Assembly: GCA_020744425.1 (NCBI GenBank) | Contig: JAGMUV010000026.1 | Location: forward strand, 558,001 to 622,000 | Direction of reading: 5' to 3' | DNA length: 64,000 nt | Source of the DNA: Dactylonectria macrodidyma | Taxonomy: Eukaryota; Ascomycota; Sordariomycetes; Hypocreales; Nectriaceae | Shown: positions 11,841 to 22,471 of the stretch, piece after piece | How the letters are laid out: each line of letters starts with the position of its first letter | Position numbering within the stretch: the first letter of the stretch is position 1 | Notes under the pieces: model-generated | What the model was told of the DNA's origin: nothing | Database searches by the model: none | Seen by the model: the letters and a program-made list of their open reading frames with translations, nothing else | Position numbers and translations under genes: made by a program

Positions 11841-12319
11841 GGAGCGCTGAGGAGAAGTGGCTGAGAGAGGTTGCCAAGAGGAGCAAGAAAGCAACTGCTG
11901 TATCGCACAGTGTGGTCACAATAACGAGCGAACAGCGAATAGAAAAGAGAAATCAACTGATCAAATGATAATGGGTAAAAATGGAATCAATTTATGGCAT
12001 AATAACTTGACATCACTGACTTCTCGCCCATGAGATTCTCAGACTTCTTTCAACATCTGAGAACATCATATGCGCGGACGGTCAGCCAGTAGTGTCAAAG
12101 CGGTCTATCCCTATTAGACAGAGCCACTGAAAGGAAATTTCCACTTCTAAACTAATCCAGGAGACTTTCTTTTGTACGACATCTTTGTAAAATTGAAATC
12201 CAATCCTTAACAATGGGTTTCAAACAAGCAACCTCTATCCCGGCATAAAGGGGGGATGAAGGCCTTAGCTGCAGTGATCTGTCCGTAAACCACTAAGGCC
12301 CTCGAACGCAACTTCCAAA
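11841..12319. other. Intergenic region 3' of the LysM gene
   Basis: AT-rich spacer with no recognised coding or repeat feature. Confidence 0.45.
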
Positions 12320-12751
12320 TCAGTTAAAGCTGCATGGCACCTGAATGACCTGCTTGGGAAAGATTGCGTCCTTGTTCTTGATGACATTTGCGTTCAACTG
12401 CTGAAGATGGTCCGACGTAGTACAGAAGTCGTACGCAATATCTTTCAACTCGTCGCCTGACTGGATTGTATATGCGCCATACTGATCTGAATTCTTTAGG
12501 CAATCTCGCTGATGGCCAGCATTCCAATGGCAAGGAACCTTCAGATTGATGCCAGGCCTGATGTCATTGATGTGATTCCACTGTTTGATGACGGCAGGTG
12601 AAGTGCAGAAGTCGGCCGCAACGGCGGTGAGTGTGTCTTGGTGTGTGGTGTAGTACCACCCCTCGCCATTGCCCGAATGTTGGCATCCTCGTCGCAAGGC
12701 GGCTGAGAGGCCAAAGAAGGCTGCGAGAGATAAAAGAACGTCAGACCGCAT
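12320..12751 (-). CDS. Secreted two-LysM-domain protein (LysM effector type)
   Basis: Single-exon frame of 143 residues with an ATG at 12751. Residues 1-18 form a signal peptide (MRSDVLLSLAAFFGLSAA). Two LysM modules follow: about 32-75 (TLTAVAADFCTSPAVIKQWN...INLKVPC) and about 91-140 (ELKDIAYDFCTTSDHLQQLN...QVIQVPC). Each has the Cys pair DFC/VPC, and there are six cysteines in all, fitting disulfide-stabilised extracellular LysM folds. LysM domains bind chitin or chitin oligomers. Small secreted fungal two-LysM proteins either protect the hyphal wall or mask chitin fragments from host recognition. There is no catalytic domain and no GPI signal. The gene is intact although transposon remnants lie on both sides. 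Which biological role applies cannot be told from sequence. Confidence 0.88.
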   Translation of the reverse strand: MRSDVLLSLAAFFGLSAALRRGCQHSGNGEGWYYTTHQDTLTAVAADFCTSPAVIKQWNHINDIRPGINLKVPCHWNAGHQRDCLKNSDQYGAYTIQSGDELKDIAYDFCTTSDHLQQLNANVIKNKDAIFPKQVIQVPCSFN

Positions 12752-12993
12752 TATTGCTATGTAAGTGATAAAGGTTGCTGATATTTAGTAGAGGGAGAAA
12801 TGAATGGATACAATTTTTACTGGCATTTAGAGGAGGGCTCATTCAACGTCTTATCTAGTACAATAGCTGTCAAGATTATTAAATGAGGGACATGCACCTA
12901 CGCTAGTATAACTCTGACTGTTCGTATTCGTAGTCTGTTCAAAACTCTTAAAATTTATCATCAACAATAAAATTCGAGAGTGAGGGTGGGGAG

Positions 12994-13560
12994 TTGTCAG
13001 TGCTGCCGAACCTAGCGCCCGGGCGTCCCGAAGTTTCCTACGTAGTAGATACCTACGGAGTATCTCGTCGATATGGCTGGGTTCAAGCATACCCCACCGA
13101 GTGCATGGGGCTACTAACGCTCGTTATCATCGGCGAGGGCGCCATCGGAGCCACTAAGACCGTAAGCCCACCCGTCCATCTCATTTTAAGACTGACAGCT
13201 GACTTTCGCCGTCAAAGTTGTTCGCCTGGACGCTCTACTTCGACCCACCCGAGTGCAACTTCGGCAGCATTTGGCAGCAAAACTGGGCCGCTCTCCATTT
13301 CCCTTTCCACCTTGGCATGATAGGTGTCGCTGAGGGTTCCTAGCAAGATCCTCGCCTGGTAGGTCCTCCGCCAATTCGCCGCCTTCCGAAGTGATCCCTG
13401 TTCGGAGCGCGAGCGGGCCCATTCTGACGCCACGGAAACCGAGACCGAGACGAAATTCTGCTCGGCCATCCAGCAATTCGGGCTCTCTTGTTCACCGACA
13501 AACAAGGCCACAAAGTTTATTGAAGTAAGTTGGGGGTGGGGACTTACCAGGGAAGGCGGA
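12994..13560 (+). pseudogene. Broken fragment resembling LtrA-type membrane protein
   Basis: Pieces recall the low-temperature-requirement A (LtrA) family. ECMGLLTLVIIGEGAIGATKTV is followed by a GTAAGC donor; an acceptor near 13217 leads to FAWTLYFDPPECNFGSIWQQ and NWAALHFPFHLGM, then VAEGS*QDPRLV. TAG at 13341-13343 stands where a Gln is expected (CAG->TAG). More open sequence (VLRQFAAFRSDP) follows a further splice site. Both ends are missing. The family is suggested from memory of its GEG..GVTKTVS and H-F-P-F-H-L motifs; treat as tentative. Confidence 0.5.
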
Positions 13561-14415
13561 ATCCAGTCACCGCGAGTATCATTTGACATGACTCATAGAG
13601 AGCCACGGCCGGGAGAAGCCGAAGGGTGGCAGGCACGTCGTTGACATGTTTTCTGGTCTTGGTGCTGGAGGCTGTTCAATTGACGGGCAGACATAGAGGT
13701 TCATTCTGAACTTTGAGCATCAGTACTTAACCCTTATCACCATCGTAGCCAATCGCTAAATTGGACTGGTAGTAATTTTCAACTGCCCTCATGATTCGGA
13801 CTCGCCGTATTCATGCGTCTTCTGAGTGAAACCTCGTAACTATATCCGTAGAACTTTGTTTGATTAAGAACGGCACTGTATTAAAGTTTTCCGGCAAGCT
13901 CGGTGCGGCTGGAAGGGGGCTGTGTTAAAATAAAACAAAACGAAAAAAAGGGCAGCTCAATGAGCATGGGGTATATATGGTCTAGAGTAGAGTTCAGACT
14001 GAATGCTTTAGCCTCAAGGACCTCCACCTGTTTGTCTCCCGACATGGGACTTCTAATGATGACATAAGGTGCGAGCCTGCTCCCTCCCCTCTTCAACAGG
14101 GCGAAAGTTTAAAAGACGAATGCACAGAGAGACTTCCAGACGAAATTCAAATTGCCCGAGGAAATTCAATTTAGTGGAGAAACTGCTTATGAGCCGAAAA
14201 CGTGTCCTTAAATTCTAGAAATTTTGATCAGCATCTCCTCTTTTGAATTTGGCACTAGAATTCACTCCGCCATATGTTACTCCATAGTTGATAGTCTGTT
14301 ATTGACCGACGGCGCATGGCCCCCGTTGAGTGGATAGACACAGTGTGTTAGATTTTACCAACCACTAGGGTTCCCTCGAGGTAAATTACCAGGAGGTAAA
14401 TTACCAAAACCCCTA
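13561..14415. other. Intergenic region left of a pogo element
   Basis: No coding sequence was recognised. GGTAAATTACC occurs twice near 14380-14405, directly beside the TA at 14414-14415 that borders the pogo terminal repeat. Confidence 0.45.
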
Positions 14416-16430
14416 CTAGGGGGGTCTCGGTCCCAGCACAGCTCCACCCCCCCGTTCGTCCCTCACGGGGGGGTCGTTGACCAAGCCAAAAGTCGTTGAC
14501 TCGACCAAAAATGGTACCTCTTGCCCCACGTTAAATTGGGTGACAGCAATGTACCTCGGTTAAAGTGGTAATCCTGTGTTACTTGCATCTGGTGGAGTCA
14601 CAACAGCAAACCGGAAATGTGTGTACCGGTATGTCATATGTGTAATTGACCCCATCACCAACTGCTTCACTTTCTAGCTGTCTGACTCGTCTTTTGGGAC
14701 CAGGATTTCGCCTGTGCTGACTACAATGGTGTTCTCGCATATGACTTCAATCTCGCTTGCCTCAGCTAACATTTGCCTCTTCCCAGCAGCCCGCTCCTGC
14801 TCACTAAGAATGAAGAAGTGAACAGCTTCCTGAACTACTTCTGGGACGTAGTCGAGTGGCCAATTTACTGTTCCTTGCCATGAGTTTTGCGGCTTTCCCT
14901 TATGTTGAAGCTGGCGGTGAAGAGCATACTTTTGGGACATCCACTTATCTGAAGAGAGGTGAATCTGCCGGTCTATCTTAGCCCACTGGCCTCTCTTGTG
15001 GTGACTCTGCTTGAAGCCAAGATGCTGCTTCTGACTATAGCCCTGACATCTCGTAGCCAGCGACGTAAATAGTGACTCTCATCTTTGGTGTCTCTCCTGA
15101 AAATCCGCTTCTTTTCATCAGCCTGTGCGACCAGTCTGTTGTGGTCATCTTTGGCGACACGGAGCCTGATATCTTCGACACGAATTGGCCCGTACTTTGC
15201 TACAATTTCCGTCCTTGCTTGCACAGCTGACCGTCTGACAGAGGACTCTTTGAAACGGTGCATCTCCTCAGTTGCTGCGATGCCATTGTAACTGAGGATG
15301 TTGCTAGCATTAGTTGCGTAGTCAAAGACCCGCATAACTGAGGGGGTCAAGGGCACGCCAGAAGTAATAGATGTGTGTAGCCGTAAGCACACATAATCCT
15401 GATATCTCTGTATCCGCCGCATCTGGAGAGGCGGTGTAGGGGCGCTGGCCCAGTCATATGCCTGTAGCGGCACACGCCTAGGGGTCCTTGGAGTCCTAGG
15501 ACCGGGGTTGTGACCGGGGCTGTGACCGGGGCTGTGACCGGAGGTATGTTCCGATAGCAACGGTGAAGACGGCCCTACTGAGACATAGTCCGGAAGCAAG
15601 TTACGGGACTGCTCGGCAGCTAATGAGGATAGCGGATCAACCAGTTGAGCAGCGCTGCAGTTGATTAAGGACTTTGGCAGGGTTGTGAGGGAAAAGCCCG
15701 CATTTCTCCCAGGCAGATAGTATCGTGGTCTTCTTGAAGGTATGCTCACGGATCTCTTGAAGGTGGAATAGGAAGTCAGTCTTATTAAAGTCACCAGCAC
15801 CGTCAGCAATTTCCCGATATAGGATATGCTGATGCCACTGCTTGTAGGCGTTAAAAACGCCCACATCTAGAGGCTGAAGATAATGCGTGAGATGTGGAGG
15901 CATAGGGAAGAGCTCGATGTTGTGTTGACTACAGAAATAGAAGATTTCATGTGTAAAGTGGCTTTCACAGCCATCCATGAGAAGAACGCGTTTCTCTTCA
16001 GGATCAGAGGGCCGGGTCAGCCTCTCGAAGTGTTGCGCCCACTCAAGCGTAAGGATATCATTGATGTAGCCCTTGGTGTTGGTAGTTATCGTGGCAGCTT
16101 TGTGCAGTCTATTCATAATGAATTTGACGGGAATAGTGACACCAGGAATGATAAGAAATGAAGGAATAGAGGCTCCAGCTGCAGATATCGCTTCAACTGC
16201 AGCCACAGAGACAGTATCATGTGAGTCAGTTAGGACTGGCTGCTCAATTTCGAAGAAAGTCCACACAAATGTGCCTTTCTGAAGATATCCAACCATGAAG
16301 CCGGTCTCATCGAAATTCCAGATATTCTCGCGTTTGATGTTATTATCTTTAATGAACGCCTGGAAATCGCGGGAAAAAGCTTCAATGTGGGTGCGGTCTG
16401 CCATTGCTTTCCGCTTCAGATCCTTACCGG
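14416..16430 (-). mobile_element. Truncated pogo-type element, relative of the 45.8-kb copy
   Basis: The terminal repeat CTAGGGGGGTCTCG starts at 14416 behind a TA dinucleotide and shares the CCCCCC..CGTTCGTCCCTCACGGGGGG core with the intact element at 45760-48551. Only this 3' end is present. The 5' third, with its terminal repeat and the first part of the transposase, is missing, and the element is joined at about 16430 to a different gene. Confidence 0.8.
14674..16430 (-). pseudogene. Pogo-type transposase, N-terminally truncated and frameshifted
   Basis: Three overlapping frames together cover the transposase from KDLKRKAMADRTHIEAF to the C-terminal EILVPKDES. All catalytic motifs are visible: IWNFDETGFMVGYLQ, LLMDGCESHFTHE and HYLQPLDVGVFNAYKQW. 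Frameshifts lie near 15640-15700 and 14950. Compared with the 749-residue intact relative at 46050-48299, about the first 165 residues (psq/CENP-B DNA-binding half) are absent. A 12-bp GTGACCGGGGCT repeat at about 15500-15540 encodes an SPGH run not found in the relative. Products could not bind or cut DNA normally. Confidence 0.85.
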
Positions 16431-17138
16431 TACCGGTAGCGTCGAAACCGCGCCAGGTGATATTTAGATGCTTCGAATGATAAAGAAGACAGCAAGATGG
16501 CGATTTCGAAGGGGTTCGTAAGGTAAACCGACGAACGGTTCCCCATCCCAAATGAGTTAACTCCGACCTTCAGAATTTGTTGTAAGGCGTGAACAGTACT
16601 ATCTCCGGTTCTGTGAGAGACAATGTACGCAGTCAACTTCGTTTTGATATGCCGTATCACATATACCGAAAGAGGAGCACCTTGAAGTTGCAGGTTCCAA
16701 CGAGGATGTTGGCAGAAATAATCTGATTCTTTTGGTTATCTTCTAAAATGAGGACTATTGGAATCACTGATATGCCATACCACACACCTTTAGCTCATCA
16801 TCCATGTTACACTGCCAGCGTGTTCGGGGAGACCAGTAGTCAGGCCGCCCGAGCAAATTGAGGAGGAATTCTGGATTCACGCCGAGTGTCTCGAAGAGCC
16901 TTTGGACGCTTGAACGTTGCATTGACACCCGTGTGCCAAAGGAGCTTGTCAGATTTTGAGGTGAATTGTCTTTTTTTTTTCTTTCTCTCCTCTCTGAAGG
17001 AGCGGAATTGAGCTGAACCAAATACACGATGGAGATACTTCTGCCTGCAAGGCAGCAGTATAATTGGTTGTTGCCTGCTAGGCAGTCCTTTTGCCACATA
17101 TTCAACAATAGCATTATCGAGGAGGAAAATGCAGGCAC
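16424..17138 (-). pseudogene. 5' part of a conserved fungal gene cut by a pogo element
   Basis: Minus-strand exons read QRLFETLGVNPEFLLNLLGR, PDYWSPRTRW and, after a short intron, DYFCQHPRWNLQ, GAPLSVYVI, a YIVSH..GD segment and NPFEIAILLSSLSFEASKY, then HLARFRRYR. This order matches a widespread filamentous-ascomycete family whose members end in CorA-like membrane segments (from memory; no established function). The frame stops making sense exactly where transposase sequence (KDLKRKAM) begins, near 16430. The C-terminal half is lost. Confidence 0.55.
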
Positions 17139-17141
17139 ACG

Positions 17142-17489
17142 CTATTGTACAGTCCTCTTCTTAAGCTCATCTACCCGCCGCTTGACATCCTGAACCCGTG
17201 ATCGTGTAATTCCTGGCAAAATGCCTGCTTTGTCATCATCGACGAAAAGATCAACACTTTGTTGCTCGTACACATGCTTGAGATCGAGACTTTGCTGAAA
17301 TGTGATAGTAGCGGCCCTCTGAAAACTTGCCTTCCAAGGCTCACTACGAACCCGAGCGCAATGCCATATACAATATCGCTTTATTGCGTCATCTATCGGT
17401 TCCGGAATGTTCCATTCGTCCACGTCACGGTCCTCAGGTCGCGACCCTGTGGGAGCTACAGCCAAGGCTTGATTGGAGGGCCTCGGCAA
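17142..17489 (-). other. Unrecognised ORF, possible small gene or first exon
   Basis: A 115-residue frame with protein-like composition: DEWNIPEPIDDAIKRYCIWHC, KASFQRAATITFQQSLDLKHVYEQQ, and a charged C-terminus RVQDVKRRVDELKKR. Similar patterns occur in uncharacterised fungal proteins, but no domain was identified. It lies directly upstream of the broken gene on the same strand and might be an earlier exon of it. Confidence 0.3.
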
Positions 17490-17886
17490 GACATTGGTAA
17501 TATTTACGAATTACTGTAATCCGTGCCGTGTCATAATCGAGATCCTAGTCATTACATCTGCTTCCATTAAGTATGTATATAGTAACTGAAGTATCACAGT
17601 ACCGTATCTAATAGCTTCTAAGAAATGAGCATGGTCACCTGCACAGCTATGATTGGCTGGGTAGATATTTGAGCACCGCTAATCACCGTCCTTCCATCCA
17701 TGTAGTAAGAAAGCGCGCAGACGTCTTCGTCATAGGATGGTCGGATCCTAGAGCCAAAGTTTTCCACTGTAAGCATTGTTGCATGAGCAGACATCCCAGG
17801 AATAAATCAATGCATAATTTTGGTATATTCTTATCTATCCTTAACTATACCCCAATATTGTTATGCATTGTTAAGTGTAAGCATAA

Positions 17887-19216
17887 TTATGAATATAAGA
17901 CCGAAAAGTGGTGCAACTCATCGTCATCACCAGAAACGTCCATAATCTCATCACCGACTAACACGTAGACTTTCCTAATTAAGTCATTCTTCACCCAGCT
18001 ACTCAAACATTGCAGCTTTTCAATGGTATCAGCCGACAACCTTGCTCTATCCCAGGAAATTGTACGCCTTGTGCAAGAAAACACTCTTTCCGGATCGTCC
18101 GACATCGCCGGGACACTTAATATGTCAATAGCCATCTGGTGCAAGCGTGGATACTCCATCCTCTGTTCTTCCCGGCACCACCATTCGAGCGGAGTCTGCG
18201 CCATCATATGTCTCGGAGGAGACTTGATGAATTTTTCGAATTCATCCTCGTCGCCGGGCTCATCCAATACACTCATTGATTGCTTGATTCGCTCGTACGG
18301 CGATATCTCTCGTCGCTCATCATACGGCTGCGTCGCAGATATCGGCGCAAGCGGCCGGTCCTCGTACTTTGCCCATAGTTGCCGTGCAGCAGCTACAGGT
18401 CCCTCTCGCCACTCCTCTGCCCAGTGGCGGTCAATGTACCTCCGCCGCTTCTCTGGATGGAGCAACAATGCCGTGACGTATATTGGATTCTTGCCACTTT
18501 TCCGGTAATACTTCGAGAGGACCCACCAACCCATGTGGATGGAGTTGACCATGTGCCTGTTGTCAATATACTTGAGCTGCTCTAACATTAGTATGGATTT
18601 GCTCTTGGACAGCGTCGACAGCATTATCGCCTCATACGCACCTTGGCATCCTCAAATTGTTTGAACAGAATATCCATGTTCTCCAGCACCTGGTCTATTG
18701 ATGCCCACTCCATTTGCTGCTCCAAAGCCGCCTGGTAAACAGGTTGTAAGAACTCATGGGTCATTTTGAGTATTTGCTAGTCGTCATGGGTGAGGATGTC
18801 GTCCTCCAGTTCCTTGTGGTACTGGTTGAGGAAGATGGACATTGCGCCTTCTTGGCGAATGGCTGCGTCAAGCAGCTTGAACCATGAGTTCCACCGCGTG
18901 ATATTGTCAATTCCCAGTGCCTTTCCCGCAATGTCGTCCCACGCATCGTTGTGGATCGTGGAATTGCGGATGAACACGGCAATGTAATGAAGCTTGCCTA
19001 GGGGCCCGACGCTCCGCCAACCGGCTGCGTCAGTCCACCGCTTGGGTTAGCTGTGAGACTTTTGGTACGTACCATTCGACTGAATGCAGCCCTGCAACAC
19101 GCCCGCAATAGTTGCATCATTTGCCTCGTCCTGCACCTCCTCAATCGCGGCCTCCAGGGCGCCTTCACTGGTTGCAAAAAGAAAGGCTTGCAGGGACAGG
19201 TTGATGATGTTGTTGA
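17887..19216 (-). pseudogene. hAT transposase remnant (copy 3)
   Basis: Minus-strand pieces in order: INLSLQAFLFATSEGALEAA, GWRSVGPLGKLHYIAVFIRNS, ITRWNSWFKLLDAAIRQ, then HDD*QILKMTHEFLQPVYQAALEQQMEW, and after a splice or shift near 18640 the C-terminal half KYYRKSGKNPIYVTALLLHPEKRRRYI ending with the dimerisation motif PAMSDDPERVFSCTRRTISWDRARL. TAG at 18777-18779 falls where Trp is expected. The N-terminal zinc finger and first catalytic region are missing. The frame ends at 17887. Terminal repeats were not found. Confidence 0.8.
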
Positions 19217-19275
19217 AATGAGCATGTTATGTTGATTGAAGGAGAAGAAAAACTAGCGCTAACAAGCGGAAGCTA

Positions 19276-19707
19276 TTGACAAGAAGACATCCACATCCCC
19301 ACCACCAATGGATCGGAATAGCCATTGATCCGTTAAACAACGGATCTCAACAAGAACCACCGGTTGACAACATCGCATACAAAGCTGACCCAATTGGTTG
19401 GTGGAGGGACGTCGGCGATGTGCGTTTTCCTCGGCTGTCTTATATGGCTGTTGACTCTCTTACTATCGCATCGTCTTCTGCAGAAACGGAGAGAGACTTC
19501 GGCAGTTGCGGGAGGATGGTAACACCACTCAGGTCCCGCCTACGGCGGCATATTGTGGCCATGGCTCAGTGCCTTCGTTCCTGGAGCAAAGCCGGTATTT
19601 ATCAGCCGACTCTTCCTTTTAGTCTCCTTGAAGGGGATAATTGGAGGCAAGTTCTTCAATTGGTGGGTAGGATCACCGTAGATAGTAACAACGAAGACCA
19701 GCATTGA
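19276..19707 (+). pseudogene. hAT C-terminal dimerisation fragment (copy 4)
   Basis: Only the end of a hAT transposase: IGWWRDVGDVRFPRLSYMAVD, then IASSSAETERDFGSCGRMV and RLRRHIVAMAQCLRSWSKAG. It is in opposite orientation to copy 3 and only about 60 bp from it. The upstream part of the gene is gone. The frame ends where a CGATCGAT-rich stretch begins. Confidence 0.75.
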
Positions 19708-19830
19708 TCGATTTGATCGCCGATCGACGTCGATCGATCGATTTCAATTAGTGATCGATCGATATCGATCGATTGAAGGTGACGATCGATATAAATCGAT
19801 CGATCAGGGCTCGGAATCGATCTGTACGAT
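19705..19830. repeat. GATCGATCGAT cluster, probable hAT subterminal repeats
   Basis: At least eight overlapping copies of the self-complementary GATCGAT/ATCGATCGAT occur within about 125 bp, followed by CGATCGATTTCCAAC. The same 15-mer recurs at about 28491-28505 within another hAT relic. They probably are end sequences of one hAT family (inference). Confidence 0.7.
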
Positions 19831-19839
19831 CGATTTCCA

Positions 19840-22415
19840 ACTCTGACATGACGCCGTGGAACGAGGGAAAACGCAGAGAAAGGGATGTTGAGCCGGAATG
19901 AGGATAACCAACTTGGGACCTAAGACCATCTCACTGGCATAAACTCCCTTCGAATGCCTCATTGCTTCCTCCTGCATGCAAAGGCATACATGAAGTCCTT
20001 AGCTCATACGTCACGCGCAGGCGAGGCAGACTTCGGGGAAGCCGATGCAGGAACATCACCTTGGCCTGAGACTGCCTTGGCCAACATCTCCCTACCGAAC
20101 GCCCTCTGACCGTCGACCTTGCCCGTGTCGATAAGCAGCTAATCTCAGACACCCAGAGCCTCTAAACCATGCAGGGAAAACGCCACGCAGCCAAGCAAGA
20201 ACTATTCGTCGTTGGCGCTCACACCCTTGCAACCCTCGTCGAAGGTACAATGATGATAGCGCCATCCCGGTGCCTGCGTGGCGGAGTCAAGTCAGAGACC
20301 AGGCCTAGAGGATAGGATTCTAGAGCCGTTGTTGCTAGCCCCAGGAAGACGGTCGAGGGTGCAAAGAAGGCCGTTAGATGACCAAGGGTTCAATAAACGT
20401 GGGCGGAGGAGATGGCGGCGGGGCGGGCTGAGGAGGAGGGATGCGGGGTCCTCCTGGAGGGGTTGGTGGAGGGTCAGGATCGCAAGGTCCTTTGATAGGA
20501 GGGGAGAAGAGTGGTGTAGTTTGGAAGATCATGGTGAGAGTGGTGGTGACGGAGAGAGATCGAGATGAAGAGATAGAAGATGGAGAGGGTGCATAGAATA
20601 TGTAGGTAGATGGAGGAACAGCACGAGGAGCAGCAGCTAGAGCAGCTGAGGTAAGGATTTGAGAAGAGGGGTTCTCAAAAGTGGGAGGAAGTAATAATAG
20701 ACGGCGAGCTCCAACATGTCAACCACACGTGTGTTGTGTGACAATTATGTGATAGAATAAACACCAATGCAGCTGGCCTCGAGAGAAGCGTAAAGAGCCT
20801 GAGAGCCGACCTTTTTTACTCTCTGCGGGCGCGTGAAGTTATATTCATTCCTCGTCTGCCAATTTAAACCCCCGGCGAGGATGAGTAAGGGGAGGAGGAG
20901 GGGGGCCTGCTTCGCCAGTCTGCGACTTTGCTGGCTTGCTGCTGCACATTCCGAAGGAGGCTCACATTTCGTCCCCCGCAACCATGGCACGACAACGACC
21001 GGGGATTATTCCCCTTCCCTTCCCTCCCTTCCCTCTGTCTTATTTCCATCCAAGGAATGTCCCGTCTATCCGTTAACTTTGACTGCGGTCAGCCGTGCAC
21101 TTGCCAATGGCACGGCACAAAATATGCACTTTTCGTACGTAGCCTACGCCATGGCATCCCACACCCACCTTACCCGCACCCCGGAAACCACGGATCCACG
21201 GAAGTTCTGGACTATTGAAAGGATTTCGATTCTTACACCCGAGGGCAGGTTCGAAAATAGCCCGAGAAGACAAACGCCCCCGGGTGTCTCGCCCAGTGGC
21301 TGGGAGAATAGACAATGGGCCTCCCAGAAGCGAGTGATTTAACTTTATTTTCTAGACTGGGCTACCGAGAAACGCACGGCATCTTCCACCTTACCACGCA
21401 TGTTTGCCGATGAATGGCTAACCGTTCTCACCTTCAGACGCTTGCCAGCGGGCTCCAGGGAATCTCGTTACTATGGCTATTTTTAATATTATTACCGATC
21501 TTGACCTAGTTGCCTTTCCTTTTCCGATTTTTCGATATGTTAAACTCGACCATAAAACGTATTTACCCCTTTCCTAACAACCCAGTAGTTTACTGCAGCT
21601 TTATAGCACTCACTAGGTAACACTCACACAGGAGAATCTCGCTCGTCTTTCTCTTCTGCCTTGGTGGACTTATTGTTACTATCACGATTATCCGACTACC
21701 CCTAATCTTAGTGAATTCAGTATCACAGAAATCTCGCTCAATGGTAAGCACAAGACGGCTCGAAGTCTATCAAGGTGTAAGGTCCTGAACATATCGGCGT
21801 ATAGTGGGCTTTCTATCGAGATCCTCTGCGCTTGCATGGTTGTTAACACGGCATTCTATTACGCCCTTCTCAAAGACTTTCAACGGGGGCATGACTCTCG
21901 AGTCGACGTGAGCAATTCATACCAGAACCACTTTTACCTCCAGAGTATACCATCAACATCCGGGTAAGCCCCTGACCAAGGCGGCATAGTTATGCCGAAC
22001 ACCGCCAGAGGTCGCAGCATGTCTATTATTAGTACACAGGCAATAGAGTAGATTCCCTATCCGCAAACCCGTCAAGACTAGCAAATACAGGGATGTGGAG
22101 GCGGCAAAGTCATCAAAGTGACTTTCACCTCGTCAAGTGTCCTCTAAACCACGTTCGTCTCCTATTGCTAAAAAAAGGCCGTACCACCCCTTTGCCCCTA
22201 TTCCTGAATAGTGTTCGGAGTGTTTTTCTGTTTGGGAGTTTTCGAAAAAAAAACAACAAGGGAAACAAAGAACAGCAAATTGGAACTTCCCGAGTGCCCC
22301 CCTGACTTCTCATTCCACGTTTCCCACTATCGGTCATCTACCTCATCTACCCTGCACATGTGGAGCCGCGCTAGTGGATCTTCACTCAACCCCAAGAGGG
22401 AAAGGTTAGTTTTAT
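19840..22415. other. No recognised gene
   Basis: Purine-rich stretches (20280-20660) and AT-rich stretches (21340-21700) without coding features. Open frames here are short and lack known motifs. Confidence 0.4.
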
Positions 22416-22471
22416 ACGAATTACTACTTGCAAATTGCTACTTCCGAATTACTACTTACGAATTACTACTA
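22416..22471. repeat. Four tandem 14-bp units
   Basis: Units ACGAATTACTACTT, GCAAATTGCTACTT, CCGAATTACTACTT and ACGAATTACTACTA are directly adjacent at 22416, 22430, 22444 and 22458. No gene reads through them. Confidence 0.85.

Noticed and set aside
20278..20568. Arg/Gly-rich frame
   Set aside because: Purine-rich low-complexity DNA; no start codon context or homologous motifs.
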